Positions 47,290-58,381 of a stretch of DNA of 64,000 nucleotides are shown here, piece after piece; positions within the stretch are counted from its first letter, which is position 1, and the number at the start of each line of letters is the position of its first letter. The stretch is from Pseudomonas yamanorum (GTDB taxonomy: Bacteria; Pseudomonadota; Gammaproteobacteria; Pseudomonadales; Pseudomonadaceae), in contig NZ_LT629793.1 of NCBI RefSeq assembly GCF_900105735.1, positions 5,704,001 to 5,768,000 of the forward strand, in the 5' to 3' direction. The notes under the pieces were generated by a model. It did not search any database and was not told where the DNA came from. It saw only the letters and a program-made list of their open reading frames with translations. Made by a program: the position numbers and the translations under genes.

Positions 47290-47655
47290 TTATTGGCCGA
47301 CCTTGAAGCTGTATTCACCGTTGCTTTTATGGGTATCCACCGAGACGGCGTTCCACACCACTTTGTAGGTGCCAGCGGCCAGTGGTGCGGCCGGTGTCAC
47401 CACCAATACTTTCTTGTCGGCATCCGGGGTTTCCAGGCCTTTGATCGCGACTTCGGTGCCGTCCTTGCTCAGGGATACCTTGGTAAAGGTCGCTTCAACG
47501 CCTTCGCTGAACGTCAGGCGCAGGTCCTTGGGGGCGGCGACGCTGCTGTCGGCGGCAGGCTCCGAGCTTTTCAGGTGGGCGTGGGCAAACGCGGCCGAGG
47601 CGCCCAGCAGGGAAGCGAGCAGGGCGACGGTGGTGAGGGTTTTCTTGATCAACAT
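47290..47655 (-). CDS. copC: CopC-family periplasmic copper-binding protein
   Basis: A 121-residue protein with a signal peptide ending before HAHLKSSEPAADSSV. The mature N-terminal His and the later DTHKSNGEYSF are the Cu(II) ligand positions of CopC. It delivers or buffers periplasmic copper for CopD. Confidence 0.92.
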   Translation of the reverse strand: MLIKKTLTTVALLASLLGASAAFAHAHLKSSEPAADSSVAAPKDLRLTFSEGVEATFTKVSLSKDGTEVAIKGLETPDADKKVLVVTPAAPLAAGTYKVVWNAVSVDTHKSNGEYSFKVGQ

Positions 47656-47678
47656 TGTTCAATACCTTCAGGTGAGAG

Positions 47679-48122
47679 TCAGTCGTTAGGCAGTGCCATG
47701 TGCAACAAGGGAAAGGGCTTGCCTTCGCCATCGACGGGCGAGCGGCCAGTCTGGATAAAACCATAGTGCAGATAGAAACCTACGGCCTGTGGATTCTGCT
47801 CGTTCACGTCGACCCGCAGGGTGTCGTGGCGGGCGCGCACGAAGTCCAGCAACTGTCGGCCGATGCCCTGGCCACGCCGGCTCGGGTCGATAAACAGCAT
47901 CTCGACATTGTTGCCGCCGGTGCCGACGAAGCCGGCAATGCCTTGGGCGTCTTCGTACACCCACACCTCAAGGGCGGGCATGGGCAGGTAGCAGTCGCGC
48001 ACCAGGGGCAGCAGGCGCTGGATGTCGTCTTCGCTGAGAAAGTCATGGGTGGCGCGCACCGAGCGTTCCCACAGTGTGCCAAGCACCGGGTCGTCGCACG
48101 CGTCTCGCAGTCGAATAGTCAT
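47679..48122 (-). CDS. GNAT-family N-acetyltransferase
   Basis: A 147-residue single-domain GNAT protein with acetyl-CoA loop MLFIDPSRRGQGIGRQLLDFVRAR (about residues 75-98) and VNEQNPQAVGFYLHYGF. Substrate unknown. It lies 23 bp upstream of copC on the same strand but has no obvious copper role. Confidence 0.85.
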   Translation of the reverse strand: MTIRLRDACDDPVLGTLWERSVRATHDFLSEDDIQRLLPLVRDCYLPMPALEVWVYEDAQGIAGFVGTGGNNVEMLFIDPSRRGQGIGRQLLDFVRARHDTLRVDVNEQNPQAVGFYLHYGFIQTGRSPVDGEGKPFPLLHMALPND

Positions 48123-48265
48123 GGAGATGATCCTTCGAGGGGATGGCGATGCTAACCAATCCGCTTTCCACGGGGAAGGTGCTTGTACGAAGTTTCACAG
48201 TGGCGTGTCGCCGCGACCTAGAGCGGATGGTAGTCTTGAAGCCATGTTGTTGTCAGGGAGCCCTT

Positions 48266-48886
48266 ATGGGCAATCACAAGATCGGTATTCGTCGGGTCAA
48301 CGTCGAAAAGATTCTGCTGGCGGCGGAAAAGGTTTTCGCCGAGAAGGGCTATGGCAGCACCGCCATGGCCGACATCGCCGAAGAAGTGCAGCTGCCGCGC
48401 TCCAACCTGCATTACTACTTCAGCACCAAGAGCGAGCTGTACAGCGCGGTGTTGTTCGACCTGCTGGAAGTGTGGAAACAGGACGCCTTGTGCTTCGAGA
48501 TGTTCGACGACCCGCGGGTGGTGCTCAGCAGCTACATCCGCGCCAAGATGCAACATTCCCGCAGCCGACCCTATGGTTCCAAAGTCTGGGCCAACGAAAT
48601 CATCCACGGCGCGCCAACCCTGGGGGAGGCGCTGGATGTGAGCCTGTATGACTGGGCCAAGATGAAGGAAGCGAAGATTCGCCAGTGGGTGGAGGACAAG
48701 CGCATCCTGCCGGTGGAGCCGTCGAGCCTGCTGTACATGATCTGGGCATCGACCCAGCACTATGCCGACTTTGATCACCAGGTGAAGATCCTGAATGACC
48801 ATCAGCCGTTGTCGGACATGCAGTTTGAACGGGCAGTGCAGACGGTGACGAGTGTGATCCTGCGGGGGATTGGGTTGGAGCCCTAG
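48266..48886 (+). CDS. RutR-like TetR-family regulator of pyrimidine catabolism
   Basis: A 206-residue TetR protein: helix-turn-helix at about residues 12-58 (KILLAAEKVFAEKGYGSTAMADIAEEVQLPRSNLHYYFSTKSELY) and a RutR-type C-terminal domain (WANEIIHGAPTLGEALD). AGGGAG five bases before ATG 48266 fixes the start. It converges on preA, so control of the pyrimidine genes is inferred from family and location. Confidence 0.82.
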   Translation: MGNHKIGIRRVNVEKILLAAEKVFAEKGYGSTAMADIAEEVQLPRSNLHYYFSTKSELYSAVLFDLLEVWKQDALCFEMFDDPRVVLSSYIRAKMQHSRSRPYGSKVWANEIIHGAPTLGEALDVSLYDWAKMKEAKIRQWVEDKRILPVEPSSLLYMIWASTQHYADFDHQVKILNDHQPLSDMQFERAVQTVTSVILRGIGLEP

Positions 48887-48998
48887 ATCGTTCCCACGCT
48901 CCGCGTGGGAATGCCGCCCTGGACGCTCTGCGTCCGCTCTTGAGGTCGTGACGCGGAGCGTCAACGGATGCATTCCCACGCGGAGCGTGGGAACGATC
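48886..48998. repeat. Palindromic repeat (GATCGTTCCCACGC class), second copy
   Basis: Same ends and inner palindromes as 40085-40197, between the convergent TetR and preA genes. It begins on the last base of the TetR stop codon. Confidence 0.85.
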
Positions 48999-49023
48999 AT
49001 TCATAGGGCGTCTGTTTGGAGGG

Positions 49024-50298
49024 CTACACCGCCTCGCGGTAGGGATTTCTCGGATCCTGCGTCCAGTTCAAAAACGGCTTTCCGGTATCCACCGGCACCA
49101 TCTCGATACAGTCCGCCACCGGACAAGTGATCTGGCACAGGTTGCACCCCACGCACTCATCATCGATCACCTCGTATTTATGTGTCCCATCCGCCTGCTT
49201 CAAGCTGGCAATCGCCTGGTGCGACGTATCTTCGCAAGCAATATGGCAACGCCCACAGCCAATACACGCCTCCTGGTCGATCTTGGCGATCACCTGGTAA
49301 TTGATATCCAGGTACTTCCAATCCGTCGTATTGCCCACCGCCCGCCCGGAAAATTCCTGCAGGCTGTTGTAACCCTGGCTGTCCATCCATCGCGACAGCC
49401 CATCCTTCATTTCCTCGACAATCCGAAACCCATGCAGCATCGCCGCCGTGCACACCTGCACCGCGCCGCAGCCCAGTGCGACGAATTCCGCCGCATCGCG
49501 CCAGTTGCCAATCCCGCCAATGCCGCAGATCGGCAAGCCTTGTGTCTGTGGATCCCGGGCAATCTCCGCCACCATGTTCAACGCAATCGGCTTCACCGCC
49601 GAACCGCAGTAGCCACCGTGGGTGCTTTGGGTGCCCACCATCGGCAGGGCGACCATGCGCTCCAGGTCGACACTGGTGATGGAGTTGATGGTGTTGATCA
49701 GCGACACCGCATCCGCGCCCCCGCGATACGCTGCCCGCGCCGCCACGCGTATGTCGGTGATGTTCGGCGTGAGCTTGACGATCACCGGCAGCGAGCAATA
49801 GGTCTTACACCAGCGCGTCACCTGTTCCACGTACTCCGGCACCTGGCCCACCGCCGCGCCCATGCCGCGTTCCGGCATGCCGTGGGGGCAGCCGAAGTTC
49901 AGCTCGATGCCGTCGCAGCCGGTGGCTTCCACCAGCGGCAGGATGTGTTTCCACGACTCCTCAACGCACGGCACCATCAATGACACGATCAGCGCGCGGT
50001 CCGGCCAGTCCTTTTTCACCTGGGTGATTTCCCGCAGGTTGATCTCCAGGGAGCGGTCGGTAATCAGTTCGATATTGTTGATGCCGAGCACTTCACGGTT
50101 GGCGCCAAAGTGCGCCGAGTAGCGCGATGAGACGTTGACCGCGGCCGGGTCTTCGCCGAGGGTTTTCCAGACCACGCCGCCCCAGCCTGCTTCAAAGGCG
50201 CGGACCACGTTGTAGGCCTTGTCGGTAGGCGGCGCGGAGGCCAGCCAGAACGGATTGGGGGCTTTGATGCCGGCGAATACAATCGAGAGATCGGCCAT
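49024..50298 (-). CDS. preA: Dihydropyrimidine dehydrogenase, PreA subunit
   Basis: A 424-residue protein: an FMN barrel like dihydroorotate dehydrogenase (ELNFGCPHGMPERGMG; ICGIGGIGNWRDAAEF) and a C-terminal 2x[4Fe-4S] ferredoxin domain (CIGCGRCHIAC, CVGCNLCQITCPV). With PreT it reduces uracil and thymine to dihydro forms using NAD(P)H. Its ATG overlaps the preT stop by one base (TAATG), deciding the start at 50298 over a longer open frame. Confidence 0.93.
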   Translation of the reverse strand: MADLSIVFAGIKAPNPFWLASAPPTDKAYNVVRAFEAGWGGVVWKTLGEDPAAVNVSSRYSAHFGANREVLGINNIELITDRSLEINLREITQVKKDWPDRALIVSLMVPCVEESWKHILPLVEATGCDGIELNFGCPHGMPERGMGAAVGQVPEYVEQVTRWCKTYCSLPVIVKLTPNITDIRVAARAAYRGGADAVSLINTINSITSVDLERMVALPMVGTQSTHGGYCGSAVKPIALNMVAEIARDPQTQGLPICGIGGIGNWRDAAEFVALGCGAVQVCTAAMLHGFRIVEEMKDGLSRWMDSQGYNSLQEFSGRAVGNTTDWKYLDINYQVIAKIDQEACIGCGRCHIACEDTSHQAIASLKQADGTHKYEVIDDECVGCNLCQITCPVADCIEMVPVDTGKPFLNWTQDPRNPYREAV

Positions 50299-51665
50299 TA
50301 CGCAGCCTCCACATTCAGCATGAGTTGAGCGTGCATGGCTTGCGCGGCCCGCTTGCCGTGTTGCACGGCCTGGACGGTGAGGTCCTGGCCGAGGCTGACG
50401 CAATCGCCGCCGGCGTACACACCTGGGATGCTGGTGCGCAGTTGTTCGTTGACGAAGATGCGATCGCCTTGGCGTTGCAACTGGTGGGCCAGCGGGTCGT
50501 GCAGCGCGGCGTCGTCGAAGCCTTGGCCGATGGCCTTGAAGATCGCGTCGGCGGCCAGTTCGAAGGTTTCACCGGTGGCCTGCAGGCGGCCATCGACCAT
50601 GCGGGTGCGGGCGAAACGCATGCCGCGCACATGGCCCTGATCATCGAGCAGCACTTCCTCCGGTTGAGCCCACGTCAAAAGGCGCACCTGATTGGCCTTG
50701 GCGATGTCCTGTTCGTGGCCGGTGGCGCCCATTTCACTCAGGCCACGGCGGTACACCAGGTTGACGTCACGGGCACCGAGGCGGGCCATTTGCACGGCCA
50801 TGTCGATGGCCGTGTTGCCAGCGCCGAGGACAATGCAGCGGTCGGCCAGGGGCAGTTGGCTGAGGTCATCGGCCTGGCGCAGTTCACGGATATAGTCGGT
50901 GGCGGCGAGGAGGCCGGGGGCGTCCTCGTGAGGCAGGCCGAGCTGTTTGCTGGCGGCCAGGCCGAGGCCGAGAAACACCGCATCGAACTGCTGGTGCAGC
51001 TCGCTCAAGGTCAGGTTGTCGCCGAGACGCTGGCCATGACGGATTTCGATGCCGCCGATTTGCAGGAGGAAATCCAGTTCCTTCTGCGCGAAGTCATCCA
51101 CCAGTTTGTACTTGGCGATCCCGTATTCAGTCAGGCCGCCGGCTTTTTCCCGGGCCTCGAAAATTACCACGTCATGGCCGTGCAGGGCGCTGCGATGGGC
51201 GCAGGACAAGCCCGCAGGCCCGGCGCCGACCACCGCGATGCGCTTGCCGGTGGGCGCGGCGCGCTGGAACGGGTGTTCGCTGAAGTGCGCGTTGTCCACC
51301 GCGTAACGCTGCAACAGGCCAATCAGCACCGGGGCGCATTCTTCGGCGTTGTTGCGCACGCAGGCTTGCTGGCAAAGGATTTCTGTCGGGCAGACCCGGG
51401 CGCAACTGCCGCCGAGGATATTCGCCGAGAGAATCTTCTGCGCGGCGCCCTGGACGTTTTCGGTGTGGATATTGCGGATGAACGAGGGGATATCGATCTC
51501 GCTGGGGCACGCGTTAACGCACGGCGCGTCGTAGCAGTAGAGGCAGCGCGAAGCTTCCAGTTGGGCTTGCCGGGCATTGAGCGGCGGCGCCAGGTCGGTG
51601 AAATGCGCGGCGAGGGCTGCCGCATCTTCATGGGGGTGGGGAAGATGGTTCAGGGTCTGGATCAC
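50298..51665 (-). CDS. preT: Dihydropyrimidine dehydrogenase, PreT subunit
   Basis: A 455-residue GltD-like protein: an N-terminal Fe-S domain (CLYCYDAPCVNACP, CARVCPTEILCQQACV), FAD motif AVVGAGPAGLSCAHR and NAD(P)H motif IVLGAGNTAIDMAVQ. It passes electrons from the pyridine nucleotide to PreA. Transcribed ahead of preA. Confidence 0.93.
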   Translation of the reverse strand: MIQTLNHLPHPHEDAAALAAHFTDLAPPLNARQAQLEASRCLYCYDAPCVNACPSEIDIPSFIRNIHTENVQGAAQKILSANILGGSCARVCPTEILCQQACVRNNAEECAPVLIGLLQRYAVDNAHFSEHPFQRAAPTGKRIAVVGAGPAGLSCAHRSALHGHDVVIFEAREKAGGLTEYGIAKYKLVDDFAQKELDFLLQIGGIEIRHGQRLGDNLTLSELHQQFDAVFLGLGLAASKQLGLPHEDAPGLLAATDYIRELRQADDLSQLPLADRCIVLGAGNTAIDMAVQMARLGARDVNLVYRRGLSEMGATGHEQDIAKANQVRLLTWAQPEEVLLDDQGHVRGMRFARTRMVDGRLQATGETFELAADAIFKAIGQGFDDAALHDPLAHQLQRQGDRIFVNEQLRTSIPGVYAGGDCVSLGQDLTVQAVQHGKRAAQAMHAQLMLNVEAA

Positions 51666-51739
51666 GGTATTGGCCTCACGGTTTTTGAGGTGCTGCCTCT
51701 GGTGGGCAGTGGTTTTTTTGTTGCCGGTACCGGCCTCTT

Positions 51740-51819
51740 CGCGAGCAAGCCCGCTCCCACATTCGACTGCATTTATTCTGTTGGAATGGGGGCGAATGTG
51801 GGAGCGGGCTTGCTCGCGA
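51740..51819. repeat. REP pair in reversed order
   Basis: CGCGAGCAAGCCCGCTCCCA comes first and TGTGGGAGCGGGCTTGCTCG second, the opposite order to the other pairs in the window. Confidence 0.82.
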
Positions 51820-51828
51820 ATGGCGGCC

Positions 51829-53316
<1,488 letters not shown>

Positions 53317-53342
53317 TCATGCATCGCGCCGCTGGAGATTTA

Positions 53343-53366
53343 ATTCCTGTCAGCGGTGACAGGAAT
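53343..53366. promoter_or_regulatory. Perfect palindrome, probable operator
   Basis: Arms ATTCCTGTCA / TGACAGGAAT separated by GCGG, 75 bp upstream of the dihydropyrimidinase start. No T-run follows, so an operator is likelier than a terminator. Confidence 0.5.
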
Positions 53367-53560
53367 AGAAACTAGCCCGAGTTTTTCGAATGAGCAAGAA
53401 TATTTTTTATAAGCTTATATCTAGGTTAAGTAATTGAATTTTAATGATAAAAAAACAAAATCACCAAAATGTAGCGGCCTCTCACCATTTTGACGCACTT
53501 GACAGGTTCCCAATATGAGCAACATTTCCTATTGCAAATCAGACGCTTGAGACATGCCTC

Positions 53561-53589
53561 TTGACGGGGCCGGTAAATAAAAATAATTG
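53561..53589 (+). promoter_or_regulatory. Candidate sigma-70 promoter for the NCS1 permease
   Basis: TTGACG, 17 bases, TAATTG. It would give a leader of about 270 bases before the permease start. Confidence 0.3.
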
Positions 53590-53869
53590 TGTTGCACCAG
53601 ATTGAGTCCTGAGGGTTCGGACAACTTCTGCGTTATTTGGCCTGAGTAACGCTGAAAGTAACGAGGGGCTCTTCGGTCGAGACAATAAAGCTGATAAACA
53701 TCAGCGAGTTATATAAGCGGTGCGGGAAGGGCAACGGTTTACGGCACGGTTATTGAGTGCGGTGGCGGTTGGCCGGGTCCCGGATGTCATGTTGTCAACG
53801 AGGTACTCCGGCCATCCCGTGCACGTCACGGGGTGAGCAAAAATAATTCGAAAAAACCGTGGAGCGGCC

Positions 53870-55357
53870 ATGCAACAGAACAGATCGCAAGTCATTGAGC
53901 GCAACGGCCTGTACGAACTCGACGCCGGCCCCGACGTCCTCGACAGCCCCCGCTATAACCACGACATGGCACCGACCAAGGTGCGCGAACGCACCTGGAA
54001 CAAGTGGCACATCACCGCGCTGTGGATCGGCATGTCGGTGTGCGTGCCGACCTACACCCTTGGCGGCGTTCTCACTGCGTACTTCGGGTTGTCGGTGGGC
54101 GAGGCGCTGATGGCGATCCTGCTGGCCAATATCGTGGTGCTGATCCCGCTGACCCTCAACGCCTTCCCCGGTACCAAGTACGGCATCCCGTTTCCGGTGT
54201 TGCTGCGCTCGTCCTTCGGCGTGCTCGGTTCCAACGTGCCGTGCCTGATTCGCGCCCTGGTGGCGTGTGGCTGGTTCGGCATCCAGACGATGTTTGGCGG
54301 CCTGGCGATTCACCTGTTCCTGGGGTCGATTTTCGAGGGTTGGAAATCCCTTGGTGGCACCGGTGAAGTGATCGGTTTCATGATCTTCTGGACCCTGAAC
54401 CTGTGGGTGGTATTACGTGGCGCCGAGTCGATCAAATGGCTGGAAACCCTGTCGGCACCACTGCTGGTGGCCGTGGGGATCGGGCTGCTGGTGTGGGCGC
54501 TGCCGAATGTCTCGCTGACCGAGCTGATGGCGATCCCGCCCAAACGTCCCGAAGGCGCCAGCCTCACCGGCTACTTCATGGCGGGCCTGACGGCGATGGT
54601 GGGTTTCTGGGCCACCTTGTCATTGAACATCCCCGACTTCAGCCGCTACGCCAAGAGCCAGAAAGACCAGATCCTCGGGCAGATTTTCGGCCTGCCGCTG
54701 ACCATGTTCCTGTTCGCCGCCCTCGGCGTAATCATGACCGCCGCCTCGGTGAAACTGGTGGGCGTCAGCGTCTCCGATCCGGTCACCCTGATCGGCCATA
54801 TCCAGAGCCCGGTGTGGGTAGCCGTGGCCATGGCGCTGATCATCATCGCCACCTTGTCCACCAACACCGCAGCGAACATCGTCTCGCCCACCAACGACTT
54901 CCAGAACATCGCGCCCAAGCTGATCAACCGCACCACGGCGGTGGTCCTCACCGGCCTGGTGGGCCTGGCATTGATGGCCCACGAACTGCTGAAAAAGCTT
55001 GGGCTGATCATCTCCGACGTGAGCCTGGAAACCGTCTACTCCAACTGGCTGCTGGGTTACTCAAGCCTGCTGGGGCCGATTGCCGGGATCATGGTGGTGG
55101 ACTATTTCATCATCAAGAAACAGCAACTGGACCTTGCCGGCTTGTACCGCGATGACGTGTACCCGGCGTGGAACTGGCATGGCTTCCTGGCCTTTGGCGT
55201 GCCGGTGGTGCTGACGCTGTTGTCGCTGGGCAGCGACGCGTTCAGCTGGTTCTACAGCTACGGCTGGTTCACCGGCTCGGCGCTCGGCGGGTTGCTGTAT
55301 TACGCCCTGTGCATGAAGCGCGGGGCCCGTGTGGTCGCCGTGAAAACACCGCTTTAA
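53870..55357 (+). CDS. NCS1-family nucleobase/hydantoin permease
   Basis: A 495-residue transporter with about 12 helices. NCS1 landmarks are WNKWHITALWIGMSVCVPTYTLGG near the N-terminus, SSFGVLGSNVPCLIRALVACGWFGIQ, and NIPDFSRYAKSQKDQILGQIFGLP. It probably imports uracil/thymine or related pyrimidines for the catabolic enzymes around it. Confidence 0.9.
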   Translation: MQQNRSQVIERNGLYELDAGPDVLDSPRYNHDMAPTKVRERTWNKWHITALWIGMSVCVPTYTLGGVLTAYFGLSVGEALMAILLANIVVLIPLTLNAFPGTKYGIPFPVLLRSSFGVLGSNVPCLIRALVACGWFGIQTMFGGLAIHLFLGSIFEGWKSLGGTGEVIGFMIFWTLNLWVVLRGAESIKWLETLSAPLLVAVGIGLLVWALPNVSLTELMAIPPKRPEGASLTGYFMAGLTAMVGFWATLSLNIPDFSRYAKSQKDQILGQIFGLPLTMFLFAALGVIMTAASVKLVGVSVSDPVTLIGHIQSPVWVAVAMALIIIATLSTNTAANIVSPTNDFQNIAPKLINRTTAVVLTGLVGLALMAHELLKKLGLIISDVSLETVYSNWLLGYSSLLGPIAGIMVVDYFIIKKQQLDLAGLYRDDVYPAWNWHGFLAFGVPVVLTLLSLGSDAFSWFYSYGWFTGSALGGLLYYALCMKRGARVVAVKTPL

Positions 55358-55378
55358 TCGATGTGGAATGCAATCCAA

Positions 55379-55468
55379 TGTGGGAGCGGGCTTGCTCGCG
55401 AAGGCGGTGATTCAGCTAACACATCGGGCGACTGGCACACCGTATTCGCGAGCAAGCCCGCTCCCACA
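55379..55468. repeat. REPIN
   Basis: Inverted TGTGGGAGCGGGCTTGCTCG arms between the permease and amidohydrolase genes, which are otherwise in tandem. Confidence 0.88.
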
Positions 55469-55536
55469 TTTTTGATCGCAGTCTGCCAGTGAGAGTCTGG
55501 TCAAATTCATAAGAACTACTGCCTGAGGAGATCCCC

Positions 55537-56820
55537 ATGAACGCTGCCGTAGACGTTCTGCAATCCACCCATCAGCACATCAACCGCGATCGTCTGTGGC
55601 TGTCCCTGATGGAACTCGCCAAGCTCGGCGCCACGCCCAAGGGCGGCGTCTGCCGCCTGGCCCTGACCGACCTCGATCGCCAGGCCCGCGACCTGTTTGT
55701 GAAGTGGTGCGAGGAGGCGGGCTGTACCGTGACCGTCGATGGCGTCGGCAATATCTTCGCCCGTCGGCCGGGATGCAATCCCAAGTTGCCGCCGGTGATG
55801 ACCGGCAGCCATATCGACACCCAACCCACCGGCGGCAAGTTTGATGGTTGTTTTGGGGTGTTGGCGGGGGTGGAAGTGCTGCGAACCCTCAATGACCTGA
55901 AAGTGGAAACCGAAGCACCGCTGGAAGTGGTGGTGTGGACCAACGAAGAAGGCTCGCGCTTTCCGCCATGCATGATGGGGTCCGGGGTGTTTGCCGAGAA
56001 ATTCACCCTGGCCGATACGCTGGCCAAGACGGATGCCGACGGCGTGACCGTGGGCGATGCGCTGAATGCTATTGGTTATGCCGGATCACGTCCCGTGAGC
56101 GGGCACAAGGTAGGTGCATATTTCGAAGCGCATATCGAGCAAGGCCCGATTCTTGAGGATGAAAAGAAAACCATCGGTGTGGTGCTGGGCGCCCTTGGCC
56201 AGAAATGGTTCGACCTGAAATTGCGCGGAGTTGAGGCGCACGCCGGCCCAACGCCCATGCACCTGCGCAAAGACGCATTGGTAGGTGCCGCTGCTGTGGT
56301 CGCCGCTGTCAATGCGGCTGCGTTGGGTCATCAGCCTCACGCCTGCGGCACCGTCGGTTGCCTGCAAGCGTATCCCGGTTCACGCAACGTCATTCCTGGC
56401 GAAGTGCGCATGACCCTGGATTTCCGTCATCTGGAACCGGCACGACTGGATTCAATGATTGCCCAAGTGCGCAAGGTGATCGACGAGACCTGCGCCAAGC
56501 ACGGCCTCACGTTTGAGATGACACCCACCGCTGACTTCCCGCCGCTGTACTTCGACAAAGGCTGCGTGGATGCCGTGCGTGATGCCGCCAATGGACTGGG
56601 CCTGTCGAACATGGACATTGTGAGCGGGGCAGGGCATGACGCGATTTTCGTCGCGGAGCTGGGGCCGGCGGGGATGATCTTTGTACCGTGTGAAGGCGGC
56701 ATCAGTCATAACGAAATCGAGAATGCCGCGCCGGATGATCTGGCGGCGGGGTGTGCGGTGTTGCTGAGGGCGATGGTGGCGGCGTCGGTGGCGATTGCCA
56801 GCGGCAAACTGGCTGCCTGA
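55537..56820 (+). CDS. Zn-dependent amidohydrolase, N-carbamoyl-beta-alanine amidohydrolase candidate
   Basis: A 427-residue M20/M40-type amidase: GSHIDTQPTGGKFDGCFGVLAGVEVLRTL (first ligands), WTNEEGSRFPPCMMGSGVF, EAHIEQGPILEDE, GVEAHAGPTPM and a late PCEGGISHNEIE. It releases beta-alanine, CO2 and ammonia, the last step of reductive pyrimidine breakdown. A related carbamoyl-amino acid hydrolase is the alternative. Confidence 0.87.
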   Translation: MNAAVDVLQSTHQHINRDRLWLSLMELAKLGATPKGGVCRLALTDLDRQARDLFVKWCEEAGCTVTVDGVGNIFARRPGCNPKLPPVMTGSHIDTQPTGGKFDGCFGVLAGVEVLRTLNDLKVETEAPLEVVVWTNEEGSRFPPCMMGSGVFAEKFTLADTLAKTDADGVTVGDALNAIGYAGSRPVSGHKVGAYFEAHIEQGPILEDEKKTIGVVLGALGQKWFDLKLRGVEAHAGPTPMHLRKDALVGAAAVVAAVNAAALGHQPHACGTVGCLQAYPGSRNVIPGEVRMTLDFRHLEPARLDSMIAQVRKVIDETCAKHGLTFEMTPTADFPPLYFDKGCVDAVRDAANGLGLSNMDIVSGAGHDAIFVAELGPAGMIFVPCEGGISHNEIENAAPDDLAAGCAVLLRAMVAASVAIASGKLAA

Positions 56821-56844
56821 GTACGTCCAGTCACTGCGATAAAA

Positions 56845-56933
56845 TGTGGGAGCGGGCTTGCTCGCGAAGGCGGTGTGTCAGCCAGCATATCCGGTGCTGA
56901 CCCACCGCCTTCGCGAGCAAGCCCGCTCCCACA
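56845..56933. repeat. REPIN
   Basis: Inverted TGTGGGAGCGGGCTTGCTCG arms between the convergent amidohydrolase and efflux channel genes. Confidence 0.88.
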
Positions 56934-56962
56934 GTTGATCACTGTCGTTCTTGAGACAGGTA

Positions 56963-58381
56963 TCAGGCGTCGGGCTTCCAGCCTCCGCCCAGCGCCGTCA
57001 CCAACCCCACACTTGCCTGCAACTGCCGCGTCTGCACCGCTTGCAATGTGCGCTGTGCCTGCAACGCTGCGGTCTGTGCCGTCACCACATCCAGGTAACT
57101 CACAGCCCCCGCCTGATAACTGTTCATCGCCAGCGCCTGGGTGTGCTCCGCAGCATTTGCGGCGGCTTGTTCATCCATTGCTTCCTGCTGCAAATCACGC
57201 AGTTGCCCAAGGTTGTCTTCCACCTCACGCACGGCTCTTAACACCTGGCTGCGATAGTGCGCCGAAGCCTCTTCAAACTCCGCCTTGGCCTGGCGCTCAT
57301 TGGCGCTCAGCCGGCCGCCATCAAAGATCGGCAGATTCACCAGCGGCCCCAGCGCCCAGTACCGATTGGCGGCGGAGAACAAGTTGCCCACACCTTGGGT
57401 CTGCCCGCCAATCAAGCCGGTCAAACTGAAATCCGGGTACCACGCCGCCTTGGCCACGCCGATATTCGCGTTGGCTGCAAACACCCGCCGCTCCGCTGCT
57501 GCAATATCTGGTCGACGTTGCAGCAAATGGCTCGGCAGCTGTTGGGGAATTCCCGGCAAGGCGATCAATTGCTGGCTCGGCGGCAGCTGGAATTCACTGG
57601 CCGACACACCCACCAACTCCCCAATCGCATGCTCGGTGAGATTGCGTTGACCGCGTACATCGTCAAGCTGCGCCTCGGCTTCAGCCAGCTGATTCTGCGC
57701 CCGGGTCAGGTCCAGTTCCGAGGCGATCTGGCCTTCGTACCGGCTGCGCGTCAGTTTCAGTGCCTGGCCAAAATCATCCAGCGAGCTGCTGAGAATCCGG
57801 CTCTGGGCATCCAGGCCGTTGAGCTGCACGTACAGCGTCGCCAACTGATGCTGCAGGCTCAGGCGTGCCACCGCCAAATCATCCCCGGAGGCTTGGGCCT
57901 GTGCATCGCCAGCCGCCACTTGGTTGCGGATTTTGCCCCACAGGTCCAGATCAAAACTCAGCGCAAACCCCGCCGTGTTGCTGTTGTACACCGAAGGCTG
58001 GGTATCGCCCCGCAGCGGCCGAGAATCCGATTGGCGCTGACGCAACGGCTGTGCGCTGGCGGTGATTTGCGGGAACAAACCGGCATGCAACTGGCTGGCA
58101 TACGCCTGGGACGCATCGAAATGCGCCAGCGCCGCCGCCAGGTCCGGGTTGGCCTTGAGCAGTTGTTCCTGCAGATCGTTCAAGCGCTGGTCCTGGTAAA
58201 GCTGCCACCACTTCGGCGCCAGTTGGTCGGACGGTTGCGCGCTGTGCCACGGGCCATCGCTGGTCTGTTCGCGGTACTTGGCCGGCAGGTCAAGGGTTGG
58301 CGCCTTGTAGGTGGGCGCCAGCGAGCAACCGTGCAGCGCCAGCAACACCAAGGCCGCGAGGGGTTTAAGCCTTGGGCGCAT
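56963..58381 (-). CDS. Outer-membrane efflux lipoprotein (OprM/NodT family) of the RND operon
   Basis: A 472-residue TolC-fold channel with lipoprotein signal LAALVLLALHGCSL and motifs LLQRRPDIAAAERRVFAANA and FDGGRLSANERQAKAEFEE. GGAGG five bases before ATG 58381 decides the start; GTG 58387 is in frame. It overlaps the adaptor gene by 17 bp and completes the tripartite pump. Confidence 0.9.
   Translation of the reverse strand: MRPRLKPLAALVLLALHGCSLAPTYKAPTLDLPAKYREQTSDGPWHSAQPSDQLAPKWWQLYQDQRLNDLQEQLLKANPDLAAALAHFDASQAYASQLHAGLFPQITASAQPLRQRQSDSRPLRGDTQPSVYNSNTAGFALSFDLDLWGKIRNQVAAGDAQAQASGDDLAVARLSLQHQLATLYVQLNGLDAQSRILSSSLDDFGQALKLTRSRYEGQIASELDLTRAQNQLAEAEAQLDDVRGQRNLTEHAIGELVGVSASEFQLPPSQQLIALPGIPQQLPSHLLQRRPDIAAAERRVFAANANIGVAKAAWYPDFSLTGLIGGQTQGVGNLFSAANRYWALGPLVNLPIFDGGRLSANERQAKAEFEEASAHYRSQVLRAVREVEDNLGQLRDLQQEAMDEQAAANAAEHTQALAMNSYQAGAVSYLDVVTAQTAALQAQRTLQAVQTRQLQASVGLVTALGGGWKPDA

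Noticed and set aside
53701..53904. Short minus-strand open frame in the 601-bp control region
   Set aside because: No ribosome site and no family features; it crosses the permease start codon.
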